A stretch of 43,520 nucleotides of DNA from JAEUSG01 sp964590225 (GCA_964590225.1 CAZPWS010000028.1:1-43520), one strand, 5' to 3'. Numbered from the stretch's first letter, positions 6,742 through 14,409 are shown. Made by a program: numbers and translations. Notes: generated by a model from the sequence alone, not told the origin.

Positions 6742-6751
6742 CCGTGGCCTC

Positions 6752-6898
6752 CTACACGGAAGATTTAACTTTTTTGTGACTACACCATTCAGGAATTGTT
6801 TTATCAATGTGTCTGCCAGGATAATCAATACAATAGATTCCACTATTGCCTATTCTGTGCTTGCCACAATCAGTACAATTTTTAATTTCGATTTTCAT
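6752..6898 (-). CDS. Small Cys-rich protein, 48 aa
   Basis: The product begins MKIEIKNCTDCGKHRIG and continues with Y-C-I-D and E-W-C-S-H, giving four Cys and a His spaced for one zinc site. The ATG overlaps the stop of the upstream gene (ATGA) and has GAGGAAAG directly before it. It is like the other short Cys4 genes of this operon. Function unknown. Confidence 0.6.
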   Translation of the reverse strand: MKIEIKNCTDCGKHRIGNSGIYCIDYPGRHIDKTIPEWCSHKKVKSSV

Positions 6899-7203
6899 CT
6901 TTCCTCAATATTGATAGGATAAAGGGATTCAACCATACGTTTCTTCATTTTGTATTGTTCCGTTTTCATGCCCTTGACATCGGTGAAATGACATGTTCCA
7001 TCGGCATGAAATTCCATAAAATCCACGACATAGCGGACATTACCGGGTAAATGCAGTGGGACTTGACGAAGAAAAAACAAGACCTCTCCTGCTTTTTGCC
7101 TCAAACACAAGGCTTGGTAATATGCAGCTTCCTTTTTTGACGCAAACGTTATTCCGTCTACTTCTGTTTTTTTTGCATTAAATTTGTGTCTAATAAATCG
7201 CAT
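6895..7203 (-). CDS. DUF1064-type phage nuclease-like protein, 102 aa
   Basis: The product follows the DUF1064 pattern: basic start (RHKFNAKKTEVDGITF), S-K-K-E-A (E25), Q-V-P-L-H-L, Y-V-V-D-F (D61), and F-T-D-V-K-G-M-K-T (D75, K77). E25, D61 and D75-x-K77 match a PD-(D/E)XK active site, and the family is often described as a possible Holliday-junction or endonuclease enzyme in phage recombination blocks. Length is typical for the family. It sits with the recombination genes downstream of YqaJ. Confidence 0.75.
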   Translation of the reverse strand: MRFIRHKFNAKKTEVDGITFASKKEAAYYQALCLRQKAGEVLFFLRQVPLHLPGNVRYVVDFMEFHADGTCHFTDVKGMKTEQYKMKKRMVESLYPINIEER

Positions 7204-7302
7204 TCTATTATCTTTGCTCCCCCTTTAAAAAATTAGTCAAAAAAACCTTTTTGCCTTTCCTCGTCCTTAATGCGTTCCTTTAGCACGATACAGGGAATTT
7301 AG

Positions 7303-7500
7303 TTATGAAACTAATTCTTCGATTTTAAAAAATATTGTTAATTGTTCAGGAGAATATTTAAGTATGTTGTCATTCAGTGGCCCGCCAACCTTGCAAAGAA
7401 GAATACTTATTTGTCTTGCATTATCACGATATACCGCAATCTCTTTTTCAAGTTCAGCGATTTTTCTTGCTTGAAGTGCTACGAGTTCGTCATTTTCCAC
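7303..7500 (-). CDS. Hypothetical coiled-coil protein, 65 aa
   Basis: The first 30 residues form a charged helix with a heptad-like pattern (ALQARKIAELEKEIAVYRD), suggesting dimerisation. No family is recognised. The start is a GTG with a clear GGAGGG site 8 bases upstream. It lies between the recombination gene and the DUF1064 gene. Confidence 0.5.
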   Translation of the reverse strand: MENDELVALQARKIAELEKEIAVYRDNARQISILLCKVGGPLNDNILKYSPEQLTIFFKIEELVS

Positions 7501-7524
7501 ACCATTGCCCTCCTAACCAGTTTA

Positions 7525-8568
7525 TCATTTCAATTCAACTTTTCTTTTCTCAATCAAAGCGCAAATTTCAAGATAATCTTTTTCGGTCATGATAGACTGG
7601 TCTGAGTTGTACATGCCGTCTACCTGTGTGGCTATCTGGCCGAGTTCTTCCTTTGTTGTCGCATCGTTGATAGATGCCAATAAATCAAAATATTTTTTCT
7701 TGAATTCAGTAAGTGCTATAGGTGATTGTTCAGGTTTTACAGCAGGCTTTTCAGTGGCGGGATTCTTCATCTTTTCTTTCAATCCTGCAATACCTTTGGA
7801 TTCGGCGGGAGTAGTAGCCTCAAACCAATCAGCAGGGGAGCTCATGCCATCTTTCAAACTGTTGTATATTTTCCTCATTCCTACGACTTGTGCGGGAGTA
7901 ATGGCGTCAAGCGTGCGCTGTATACGTTTTTCAAGTTGTTCCTTCGCTATGCCTAGCGTCTTGAAAGCTTCTACAAGTTTCCTTATCGCTTCTGGCGATG
8001 TGTCTGCTTTAGCTTTCAAGGTTGCTTCGCATTGAGCAACAGCAGCGTCAACGATATCGCCAGGTATGAGTCCTAAGATACATGCCCTAAGCCGTCTCGC
8101 TCCATTATTTGCAACTGTCTCGTAAATATCTCTTGGATCGGTCAGATCATACGAGCCTTTCTTAGTATGTCTTTTGTGTACAACCTGAAAGATTTTTACC
8201 TGCCTTGTATTACTTTCGATATCCCAAGCGTAAGCCTCTACTGTGCTTTCTCCGTTGCGTTGTTCAAGTTCACGTATGCCAAATTGTAGATTCCCCCACG
8301 ATTGAGCAATCGCTTCGGCTAAACGGATTGACGGCCCCGATATATCAGTTCCACCCCTTGCGTAACTATAGATAGCCGATTCAGCAAGCGACATCCTTTG
8401 ACAAGCCAGCATTATCTTGTCGTAAGCCCGTTTCTGATCGCGCGGAAATCTCTTTGCCATAACCACAGCAGCCTGCACCTCTGCAATTGCTCTTTGACTC
8501 TCAATATCTGTAGTGGTACTTATACTTTCCCTTTTTACAACATCCTGCATCAATTCCAAACCTTCCAT
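7525..8568 (-). CDS. YqaJ-associated putative single-strand annealing/recombination protein, 347 aa
   Basis: The product matches a widespread phage family found beside YqaJ exonucleases: A-K-R-F-P-R-D near 40, then L-A-E-S-A-I-Y-S-Y-A-R-G-G, I-S-G-P-S-I-R-L-A-E-A, a W-D-I-E-S-N-T core, and N-N-G-A-R-R-L-R-A-C-I-L. The arginine-rich R-R-L-R segment resembles DNA-binding annealases. It takes the place of RecT/Bet in the operon, directly after the exonuclease gene, with a strong ribosome site (AAGGAGAAGGT). I infer a strand-annealing role from context; the family is usually annotated as hypothetical. The C-terminal 90 residues are a separate helical part. Confidence 0.6.
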   Translation of the reverse strand: MEGLELMQDVVKRESISTTTDIESQRAIAEVQAAVVMAKRFPRDQKRAYDKIMLACQRMSLAESAIYSYARGGTDISGPSIRLAEAIAQSWGNLQFGIRELEQRNGESTVEAYAWDIESNTRQVKIFQVVHKRHTKKGSYDLTDPRDIYETVANNGARRLRACILGLIPGDIVDAAVAQCEATLKAKADTSPEAIRKLVEAFKTLGIAKEQLEKRIQRTLDAITPAQVVGMRKIYNSLKDGMSSPADWFEATTPAESKGIAGLKEKMKNPATEKPAVKPEQSPIALTEFKKKYFDLLASINDATTKEELGQIATQVDGMYNSDQSIMTEKDYLEICALIEKRKVELK

Positions 8569-8578
8569 ACCTTCTCCT

Positions 8579-9544
8579 TTATTTTGATTGTGTAAATAAA
8601 AAACGCCTCGCGCCTGGTTGAATCGTTGTAAAATCTTCCTTGATCTTTTTGGGAGTTAATCCGTATTTTTTTAGAACCCCTTCAATTTCCGTCATTCTAA
8701 ACAAAACTTCAGTTATACCTTCCCAATTGATTTTTTTGGTGTCTTTCGTGTTTTTCCAGGTGGCCTTTCCAACTATGCCTTGCACTCCATCTGCATCACC
8801 GATATAGTTTTTGAGCAGGTTTTTTATCGCCTCTTCCTGCTGTTCGTATGATTCCAAATGGTTTCTGATTTCAGCAAGGCGGCTTAGTAATTGTTCCGTG
8901 GTTTCATCTGCAGCTTTAAGCGGTTTGAAATTTCTTGGATATTTCATTGCAAGGTATTCGGCGCATGCCGCGCTCGAATCAATATCGGGTTCTTGATTCT
9001 TAACAATATAGTTGTCCCACCACTCCAAGAGTCTTTCTATGATAGTAGTTTCAAGCTCAATGTCTCTCTTGATTGTATATATTCGAAAGTCTTGTCCGCC
9101 GATGAGTGCCGCAACGTCCCATTCGTCTACACCAGTTACGGCCATGCACAAAATACATTGTATGAGATAATGTTGTGGTACATCATCGCTACCTTCCTCG
9201 CCCCATTGGTCAGCCATCCTCGCGTTGGCTGTTTTGATTTCAAGCCCCTTTTTTACCCCTACTATCATTCGGTCTGGAGTTGCGTAGAGTATTGGATTTT
9301 TATATTTAATCGTTGGCACTGTAAATAATTCAAATCCTGTTCGCTCTTGATACATCTCCGCAATTACAGGCTCAAGGCGTGTACCTAATCGCATCGCTGG
9401 CGTTTCTATAGTTTCTATTAATCCTTTCTTCTGCATCCACACTTCCAAAGGCGTCCGATAGGGATTCAGACCCAAAACTGCCGCCGCCTCACTAGCACCT
9501 ATTCCTTTTTTACGCTCTTCTAATTGTTCTTTTGTTAAGGTCAT
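8579..9544 (-). CDS. YqaJ-family viral exonuclease, 321 aa
   Basis: This is a lambda-exonuclease-fold enzyme. The N-terminal R-K-K-G-I-G-A-S-E-A-A-A-V-L-G motif and the R-L-G-T-R-L-E-P-V segment (E58) are family hallmarks. The metal site follows: T-P-D-R (D91) and L-E-I-K-T-A (E102, K104). The residues after 220 are helical and may contact the annealing partner encoded next. It resects double-stranded DNA ends in phage recombination. It overlaps the upstream gene by 4 bases. Confidence 0.85.
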   Translation of the reverse strand: MTLTKEQLEERKKGIGASEAAAVLGLNPYRTPLEVWMQKKGLIETIETPAMRLGTRLEPVIAEMYQERTGFELFTVPTIKYKNPILYATPDRMIVGVKKGLEIKTANARMADQWGEEGSDDVPQHYLIQCILCMAVTGVDEWDVAALIGGQDFRIYTIKRDIELETTIIERLLEWWDNYIVKNQEPDIDSSAACAEYLAMKYPRNFKPLKAADETTEQLLSRLAEIRNHLESYEQQEEAIKNLLKNYIGDADGVQGIVGKATWKNTKDTKKINWEGITEVLFRMTEIEGVLKKYGLTPKKIKEDFTTIQPGARRFLFTQSK

Positions 9545-10437
9545 GGGATTTCTTCCTCATCGTCTGCTTGACTAAAAACTCTATCAATTATTTCGTTTAC
9601 ATAAGCACTTGTTATTTTCTCGCCCTTAACGTCCCTGAGAATTTCTATGAGTTTCGAAAAATACGCAACGTCAATCCCAATCAATTGGTCTTCTAAAATG
9701 TTTGGATCGTGCAAATCTAGCTCAGATATTTGGAACATTATTTTCAAGACCTCACCTGCATTAATATTCCAATTCCGCTTTACGAATTTCTTCATCCTGA
9801 GAATTGAAGTAAGCGGGTAAAGGCTTCCCTGGTATTTCAGTTGCCTTGTTAATAATGATTCTAAGGCTCCCTTGTTAGTTACCAATCCATCCTTAAAAGT
9901 AAAATAATTCGTGGCATGAACAAAATCATAGTTCTTGTGAATTGCTTCATTGTCACCGCAAAATCTTAAAATTATCTGGATATCTCCCGATAAGGATATT
10001 GCGTTAGGACTGAAATAAAGAGGTACATATTTAGATTTTATTTCCTCCTTATCTTTGTCATCATTAATCAACATCCCGCCAGCTCCGTCACAGAAAAACA
10101 ACTTCACCTGATCTGATTTTAGATTATTCACTGAGATAGCAAATATATTTTCTCCCTCCCTGATTTCTTTGAGCAAACTTTCTTTCTCCGCTCCATCGAA
10201 CACTCGGATACCGATTATGTCTTTTGTGTAGTATCTCGCCAAGTCTGCCAATACATCTTGTTTTTGTAGATACACATCATAATCGTTGATAGCTTCGCCC
10301 AATAGCATGGAGGCTATACAACCACCACTAACCAAGAAATTTTCTTGTACTTCCTTTCTAAGTGTTGCGTCTGTAATGGTAGACAGCCATTCTTCCATCT
10401 TGTTTTTGATGTTTCTTTGAATTGTTTTAATTTGCAT
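9541..10437 (-). CDS. Nucleotidyltransferase-like protein, 298 aa
   Basis: Near residue 37 the product has V-S-G-G-C-I-A-S-M-L, then I-N-D-Y-D-V-Y-L, the GG and D-x-D pattern of the Pol-beta-type nucleotidyltransferase fold. A further acidic residue of the triad is likely in Q-V-K-L-F-F-C-D. The C-terminal half is helical. Similar proteins occur in several large phages without a known substrate (possibly RNA, protein or a toxin-like target). I prefer the ATG at 10437, with AAAGGG 8 bases upstream; an ATG 7 codons earlier is also possible. The start overlaps the upstream gene by 11 bases. Confidence 0.55.
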   Translation of the reverse strand: MQIKTIQRNIKNKMEEWLSTITDATLRKEVQENFLVSGGCIASMLLGEAINDYDVYLQKQDVLADLARYYTKDIIGIRVFDGAEKESLLKEIREGENIFAISVNNLKSDQVKLFFCDGAGGMLINDDKDKEEIKSKYVPLYFSPNAISLSGDIQIILRFCGDNEAIHKNYDFVHATNYFTFKDGLVTNKGALESLLTRQLKYQGSLYPLTSILRMKKFVKRNWNINAGEVLKIMFQISELDLHDPNILEDQLIGIDVAYFSKLIEILRDVKGEKITSAYVNEIIDRVFSQADDEEEIP

Positions 10438-10630
10438 CACTATTCCCTTTCCTTCCATCGATTACCCTGAGATAAGACAAAGCCTTTTCAAGTCCCTCAA
10501 TATACTTCTGCCAGCCACAGGCCTTGCCGTAATGCCCCGTGGTAGCTTCTGTGTCAATCATTTTTTCCACATTCAGAATTTCTGCTTCAATCAGAGATGT
10601 TGCCAGTTTTAACCGATTTGTTTTAGCCAA
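10427..10630 (-). CDS. Hypothetical protein, 67 aa
   Basis: A small helical protein with no recognised family; one Cys and a G-H-Y-G-K-A-C-G-W segment. Starts with TTG after AAGGGGCGG, a strong ribosome site. It overlaps the nucleotidyltransferase-like gene and is probably coupled to it. Confidence 0.5.
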   Translation of the reverse strand: MAKTNRLKLATSLIEAEILNVEKMIDTEATTGHYGKACGWQKYIEGLEKALSYLRVIDGRKGNSDAN

Positions 10631-10644
10631 TTATTCCGCCCCTT

Positions 10645-10767
10645 TCAAAAAAGAAACCAAACAATTAGAACACTCACGATTAACAAGATTGCCCATATGC
10701 AATACCCAATCATTCTCGTACTACTCATTGCCTCCCGATATCCTTCTCGTATTTTTTCATTATTCAT
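10645..10767 (-). CDS. Small single-pass membrane protein, 40 aa
   Basis: The chosen start (ATG at 10767) has GAGGG 8 bases upstream. A charged N-terminus (MNNEKIREGYREAMSS) is followed by one membrane segment (about 21-39, YCIWAILLIVSVLIVWF) reaching the C-terminus. The frame continues open upstream, but that part runs through a hairpin and a CRISPR-type repeat and has no protein-like features. Function unknown. Confidence 0.55.
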   Translation of the reverse strand: MNNEKIREGYREAMSSTRMIGYCIWAILLIVSVLIVWFLF

Positions 10768-10796
10768 TTTATTGCCCTCATAGTTTTGTATTTTTA

Positions 10797-10830
10797 AGCC
10801 CATGCAGGTGATTGGGAGCCTGCATGGGCT
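10797..10830 (-). promoter_or_regulatory. Perfect 12-bp stem-loop
   Basis: AGCCCATGCAGG and CCTGCATGGGCT pair perfectly around a 10-base loop. On the minus strand the stem is followed by TTAAAAATAC, so it lacks a clean T-run. It lies about 120 bases downstream of the solitary CRISPR-type repeat and may form the 3' end of a small RNA that begins there. Confidence 0.6.
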
Positions 10831-10951
10831 GTGAAAAGGAGTCGCACACCTTCTATAATTTCGCCTGCACAGCGAGGTATGCACTTCAAAAACTGCACAG
10901 GCTATCTGTACAGTAGAAAGGAGGAAATCTCTATACAGAAAATTCTTTCTC

Positions 10952-10988
10952 GTTTCAATCCTCATCCAGCCCGAAGGCTGGATGCTAC
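10952..10988 (-). CRISPR. Solitary 37-bp CRISPR-type repeat (no array, no cas)
   Basis: On the plus strand the unit begins GTTTCAATCC and ends GGATGCTAC; on the minus strand it ends GGATTGAAAC, the classic end of type I/III repeats, whose last 8 bases (ATTGAAAC) form the crRNA handle. The middle is a 9-bp perfect palindrome, CATCCAGCC/GGCTGGATG, with a 4-base loop (10963-10984). Length, hairpin position and ends all match a CRISPR repeat. No second copy is found within spacer distance on either side, and no cas genes are present. It starts inside the last codons of the gene at 10985-11251, whose TAG stop is part of the repeat, and is read in the operon direction. Confidence 0.75.
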
Positions 10989-11251
10989 AAAAGCTTGCCA
11001 ATGCCGGATTTGAAAACTTCAATCTGTGCAAGCGCATCATTGATCTCGTGATATCTTTCATAAGACGATCCTGGCGAGTCAATCAAATAACCATCTGCAT
11101 GTAATCGTCCGCGCCCACCTTGCAGAAGTTCTTCAAACAACTCGTCTTTTTGATTCTCAAGAAATAATTCGAGATTCTTGATCTGTAGATCGTCCAACTT
11201 TTCAAGGTCAAAGGTCTTGATTTCTTCGCCACACCTGATAGTTATTTGCAT
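10985..11251 (-). CDS. Hypothetical protein, 88 aa
   Basis: A mostly helical, acidic protein (L-E-K-L-D-D-L-Q-I-K-N-L-E-L-F-L) with a G-G-R-G-R-L-H segment near 46. No family recognised. I chose ATG at 11251; a TTG 5 codons earlier is possible. Its stop codon lies within the solitary CRISPR-type repeat, so the repeat has replaced or been joined to the end of the gene. It overlaps the small membrane gene upstream by 10 bases. Confidence 0.55.
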   Translation of the reverse strand: MQITIRCGEEIKTFDLEKLDDLQIKNLELFLENQKDELFEELLQGGRGRLHADGYLIDSPGSSYERYHEINDALAQIEVFKSGIGKLL

Positions 11252-11421
11252 GTTTTCACCGTCCAATCCAACACCCTGATATCCGCAGTTGTTACAGTCT
11301 TTTTAACAGGCTCTACTTGTTTCCATTCGCATTCTTTTTTGTGATGTTTAGCCCACTCATGTGAGGTAAACCAGCCCATACCTGCACCAATTGCAAAACA
11401 GGTAAGCATTTTTAATAGCAT
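11242..11421 (-). CDS. Small N-terminally anchored protein, 59 aa
   Basis: A hydrophobic start (MLLKMLTCFAIGAGMGWF) could be a membrane anchor; the rest is basic then mixed, with Cys near 31 and at the end (KTCK). It has one of the best ribosome sites in the region (AAAGGAG, 8 bases before ATG). Unrecognised. Confidence 0.55.
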   Translation of the reverse strand: MLLKMLTCFAIGAGMGWFTSHEWAKHHKKECEWKQVEPVKKTVTTADIRVLDWTVKTCK

Positions 11422-11423
11422 GA

Positions 11424-11558
11424 TTAATTCTCCTTTCCCAAAAACCTTCTATACTTCATACAGCCCTCTGAATTCCGGCATTTATACTTTTCGTCCTTAC
11501 TGCATTCCCTGCAATTCGGATTATCCCATCCGGCAATAGTTCTTGTTTTCTCACTCAT
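11424..11558 (-). CDS. Small Cys-rich protein, 44 aa
   Basis: The product carries N-C-R-E-C-S-K-D-E-K-Y-K-C-R and E-G-C-M-K-Y-R-R-F, four Cys spaced as a zinc site. The ATG overlaps the stop of the upstream gene (ATGA). Function unknown; it belongs to the set of short Cys4 proteins of this operon. Confidence 0.55.
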   Translation of the reverse strand: MSEKTRTIAGWDNPNCRECSKDEKYKCRNSEGCMKYRRFLGKEN

Positions 11559-11995
11559 TGCTTCAGCTCCTCAAAGGTTCCAAGTATCAAATTTTTCGGC
11601 CTAGTCCTGGCTTTCACAGTTGCATATTTAGTTTTCAGAGAAAGTCTTACCATTAATCCTGCATATATCCCGGAATCCTCTCCGGCTTCAATTCCCTCTC
11701 CGGCTTTAATTCCCCTTCCGACTTCAATATTTTCGCAAGTGATTTTTCCACCAACTCGTATTGTGCCTAGGAAAAACAAACTATGCTCTATCTCAACATT
11801 TCCCTGTATTTCCAATACAGACGTTGTTGGGCCGGCTTTATTAATCAGCCATCTCGCCCAATCGACTTTATCAAGCTTCCCTAATTCGTCCAAAACCTTC
11901 TGGCAATCCGCCTCGTTTCCAAAATTGCCTTCAAACCAAGCAATTCCGTCCTCGCATGCACTTTTTTCTCTCAACCAATCCAATGTAATTTTCAT
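11555..11995 (-). CDS. Hypothetical protein with short beta-helix-like repeats, 146 aa
   Basis: The N-terminal 55 residues are helical with C-E-D-G-I-A-W-F and D-W-A-R-W-L, a segment seen in assorted phage and bacterial proteins of unknown role. Residues 62-115 contain repeats of about six residues (V-G-R-G-I-K, A-G-E-G-I-E, A-G-E-D-S-G), suggesting a small left-handed or bactofilin-like beta-helix. It overlaps the upstream gene by 4 bases. No function can be given. Confidence 0.5.
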   Translation of the reverse strand: MKITLDWLREKSACEDGIAWFEGNFGNEADCQKVLDELGKLDKVDWARWLINKAGPTTSVLEIQGNVEIEHSLFFLGTIRVGGKITCENIEVGRGIKAGEGIEAGEDSGIYAGLMVRLSLKTKYATVKARTRPKNLILGTFEELKQ

Positions 11996-12153
11996 AAACC
12001 CCCCTTTTTATTAATTGGAGTCGTCGCCAGATTCGGACATTTCGCACATACAAAAGGACTTGTACATACTCTCAGTGCTTCGATAAGTTCCAGGTCAGGA
12101 TTGTTTCGGCAAACCCTTTCCCTCGATGGATATGGTGCTAAACGCATTTTCAT
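11992..12153 (-). CDS. Internal in-frame start: short Cys protein, 53 aa
   Basis: AAAGGGGG lies about 6 bases before the ATG at 12153, a far stronger ribosome site than that of the longer gene. The product would contain only the Cys part (C-x-N-N-P, then CTSPFVCAKCP). Either one gene with two products, or an older fusion of two genes. Confidence 0.4.
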   Translation of the reverse strand: MKMRLAPYPSRERVCRNNPDLELIEALRVCTSPFVCAKCPNLATTPINKKGGL

Positions 12154-12327
12154 AATTTGCCCCCTTTCTAAATTTTTATGTGCCGACTCGCTTGCCCGAT
12201 ATTTAATCAGCCAGCCCACCTTATAGTGCGGCAGACCTAGCCGCTTGTGTTTGGCACGGACGGTTTTTTCCGAGAGTCCAAGTATTTCGGCTACTTCTTT
12301 TGCTGATATCAATTTTTCTATAGACAT
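11992..12327 (-). CDS. Helix-turn-helix (excisionase-like) protein, 111 aa
   Basis: The first 50 residues match an HTH_17/excisionase-type DNA-binding domain: I-S-A-K-E-V-A-E-I-L-G-L-S-E-K-T-V-R, then P-H-Y-K-V-G-W-L-I-K-Y. The remainder has four Cys (VCRNNP, RVCTSPFVCAKCP), possibly a metal site. An AAAGGGGG ribosome site followed by ATG (12153) lies inside the gene, so a second, shorter product of 53 residues made of the Cys part alone is likely. The first start has no clear ribosome site and overlaps the nuclease gene's end. Confidence 0.6.
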   Translation of the reverse strand: MSIEKLISAKEVAEILGLSEKTVRAKHKRLGLPHYKVGWLIKYRASESAHKNLERGQIMKMRLAPYPSRERVCRNNPDLELIEALRVCTSPFVCAKCPNLATTPINKKGGL

Positions 12328-12329
12328 AT

Positions 12330-12857
12330 TCAAAGCTGAATAATCATTGCGTTTTTAATGCAATTGAGTAGTTCTTTTGTTGGAACAGCAACACTTATTG
12401 TGTTGTAACCGTTGTTTCTTGCTGATATCAATGCATGTTCCTGTTTCCACTTTTCACCAAAATTTTTCCATACTCTTCTTAGAATAAGCCATGGGAAAAT
12501 ATAGACTCTTTGCGACTTCATAAACGCATATGCAAGGTAATCAATCAGAAGTTCTTTTTCTATCCAGCCCAGCGACTTTGTCCTATCGTTGGAAATGTAT
12601 TCAAGGAGTATGTCGTCGTATTCTGTTTCTCTCTTTTTTTCGTCAATATATAACGTCTTCCCAGAAGTTAATTGGATAACTCTATCAATCCCAAGGTACT
12701 GCCCTTGTGATTTCTTCAAACATTGCATATGACTTTCCATATCCGGGAATGCCTTTCTATAAACTGCTTCCCAAAATTCCTCATGACTTGCCTTGACACT
12801 AAAATCAAGGCGTTCATGAAAATTGTTTATCTTGCTTGATTGCCCCAGAACGCCCAT
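12330..12857 (-). CDS. PD-(D/E)XK nuclease-like protein, 175 aa
   Basis: The central segment L-G-I-D-R-V-I (D58), 14 residues, then D-E-K-K-R (E73, K75) fits a PD-(D/E)XK active site. After it come W-I-E-K-E-L and a hydrophobic strand-rich part with aromatic residues (VYIFPWLILRRVW). Its start overlaps the MT-A70 gene by 31 bases. A nuclease beside a methyltransferase could suggest a small restriction pair, but similar phage proteins are usually uncharacterised. Moderate certainty. Confidence 0.5.
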   Translation of the reverse strand: MGVLGQSSKINNFHERLDFSVKASHEEFWEAVYRKAFPDMESHMQCLKKSQGQYLGIDRVIQLTSGKTLYIDEKKRETEYDDILLEYISNDRTKSLGWIEKELLIDYLAYAFMKSQRVYIFPWLILRRVWKNFGEKWKQEHALISARNNGYNTISVAVPTKELLNCIKNAMIIQL

Positions 12858-13987
12858 GATTTATTAGATTTTTCCCCTCTTGCAAATAGTTCTAAATATT
12901 TCCCATTAGGACACATTTTCTCTATCAACTCATACAAATCAGGCTTCGCACTATGTTCTGTTCTTTCCGTACAAATCACAGAAGAAACCCTATTAGCTGG
13001 TAAAGGCGGGGAGTAATTCCCTTTGGTTCCGACAAGTAATAATTCATGTTGACCACGGAACCAATAGCCCATCCCAATTTTCTTTTTATCCCAAATCGCA
13101 TGTGTTTTATAATCAAACCCCCATGCTTCCATTACCCCTAATGCTTCCTTCAACTTTGGTGCAGTAGCCCATAAAAAAAGAACTGCACATTCAGCAGCGG
13201 GGATTTTCATCGCCTTGATTTCTTCTAATTCCATTGTAGGGTATTGATTTTCAATTTCTCTTGATACTGTTTCGGAGAAATCGTATCTCCAAGGCGGGTC
13301 AGCGTAAATCACCGTGTACACGCCTTCGGGGATCTCCGCTGATTTCCCAAAGTTGTCATTCCTGTTTTCCCTGTTCTGTATTTTTTCTTGCTTCCTGATT
13401 TCCTTGTAAACTTCATTGATTGATTTGTCGCCACTTCTAACCTTCTCAATTATTTCAGGAGTTGCCTTTTCCTTTATTGTCTTTACCTTTGCAATCGTAT
13501 CGTGAGAAACATCTGCGATTTTTGCCAGCTCTTTCTTGGTGTCAATTGGTTCAGCAGCTTTTGTATGTTTTGGCAAAAACTGGGGATTCTTACCCGGTGC
13601 CGTTTTAAGGTTGTCAGAATTCTGACAACCTTTAACTCCTTGTCCTTGAGATAATTTTTGATTTTCCTTAGCCTTTTCCCTGAATATGTGTTCAAGTTCC
13701 AAGGCAAGTTCTGTTCGCTGAAATGCTGATAAATTACGCCGGCTAAATTGATTTTTTATTATCCAAATCTTTGCGTCATTTCTATCGGCAAAGTCCTTTG
13801 GGCATGTCCTGAACGGGATATTGTGCCTTGTGCATATCTCGTATCGGTTGTGGCCGTCTACGATAGTATCATTCCATGTAATAATGGCCTCCCGACAACC
13901 TTCTGCTTTAATGCTGTTCTCAAGCCCTGCGAATTCTTCTTGTGTTAGTGCTGGTATGAGATTTTTAAATTCAATATCTATTTTCAT
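12827..13987 (-). CDS. ParB-domain plus MT-A70 adenine methyltransferase, 386 aa
   Basis: The N-terminus is a ParB/Srx-like domain: L-T-Q-E-E-F-A-G-L-E-N-S-I, then D-G-H-N-R-Y-E-I-C and N-Q-F-S-R-R-N-L. A helical linker with an HTH-like part follows (T-K-K-E-L-A-K-I-A-D-V-S). The C-terminal MT-A70 domain has the catalytic D-P-P-W (Y-A-D-P-P-W-R-Y-D-F) and F-L-W-A-T-A-P-K-L. It makes N6-methyladenine in DNA, probably as anti-restriction protection. I chose ATG at 13987 (AAGG upstream); an ATG 8 codons earlier has no ribosome site. It is the first enzyme gene after the regulator. Confidence 0.8.
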   Translation of the reverse strand: MKIDIEFKNLIPALTQEEFAGLENSIKAEGCREAIITWNDTIVDGHNRYEICTRHNIPFRTCPKDFADRNDAKIWIIKNQFSRRNLSAFQRTELALELEHIFREKAKENQKLSQGQGVKGCQNSDNLKTAPGKNPQFLPKHTKAAEPIDTKKELAKIADVSHDTIAKVKTIKEKATPEIIEKVRSGDKSINEVYKEIRKQEKIQNRENRNDNFGKSAEIPEGVYTVIYADPPWRYDFSETVSREIENQYPTMELEEIKAMKIPAAECAVLFLWATAPKLKEALGVMEAWGFDYKTHAIWDKKKIGMGYWFRGQHELLLVGTKGNYSPPLPANRVSSVICTERTEHSAKPDLYELIEKMCPNGKYLELFARGEKSNKSWAFWGNQAR

Positions 13988-14083
13988 CGATTTACCTTTT
14001 TGAATTTTCATTTAAAAAAAATTGCTAGAATGCTGATAATCGATTAACCACTATTAACCATTCTTAACTTTTTATTTGACAAA

Positions 14084-14311
14084 TTAACGTTTTGGTGTAA
14101 AATTTGGGTAATCTTCTGGGAACATAAGAACTTCTTTTGGTATTCCTGTAGCTTCTGATATTTTCTCCGCAGAGGCTTTTCTAAAATTAGCAACACCGCT
14201 CAGCACGCTTTGAATAAAGGATCGTGAAAAGTTTAGCCTCTTGCGTTCTAGAAATGTAGCTACCGACCAGCCGTGCTCGTCTAAATATTTTCTTAATGGA
14301 TGTTTGTTCAT
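14084..14311 (-). CDS. Cro/CI-type HTH regulator, 75 aa
   Basis: The product is a single helix-turn-helix domain: W-S-V-A-T-F-L-E-R-K-R, then S-F-I-Q-S-V-L-S-G as the recognition part, and A-E-K-I-S-E-A-T-G-I-P. Size and place (first full gene of the early operon, just downstream of a promoter with operators) fit a Cro-like autoregulator. It is the best candidate to bind the TATCACA-type operators at 14440-14487. The ribosome site is weak (GAGAAAA). Confidence 0.75.
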   Translation of the reverse strand: MNKHPLRKYLDEHGWSVATFLERKRLNFSRSFIQSVLSGVANFRKASAEKISEATGIPKEVLMFPEDYPNFTPKR

Positions 14312-14325
14312 AAATATTTTTTTCT

Positions 14326-14409
14326 CTATAGCTGACTATACAAAAGTACATAAAATACAAATAAAAAGGGCGAGGTTACTGGACAAATAAAAAAGGTCTG
14401 GTGTTTCAT
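14326..14409 (-). CDS. Possible leader peptide, 27 aa
   Basis: ATG with an AAAGGGCG site just upstream, in the leader between the early promoter and the HTH gene. The peptide is hydrophobic and Phe-rich (QTFFICP, SPFLFVFYVLL). Its ribosome site is also one arm of the leader hairpin at 14365-14420, so hairpin formation and translation would exclude each other, as in attenuation. Low certainty. Confidence 0.3.
   Translation of the reverse strand: MKHQTFFICPVTSPFLFVFYVLLYSQL

Noticed and set aside
7204..7302. Short 17-codon frame in the gap
   Set aside because: Too short and without any recognisable feature.
10645..11082. Long 145-codon frame including the 40-aa membrane protein
   Set aside because: The upstream part runs through the stem-loop and the CRISPR-type repeat and reads as non-protein; the strong ribosome site is before the 40-codon part.
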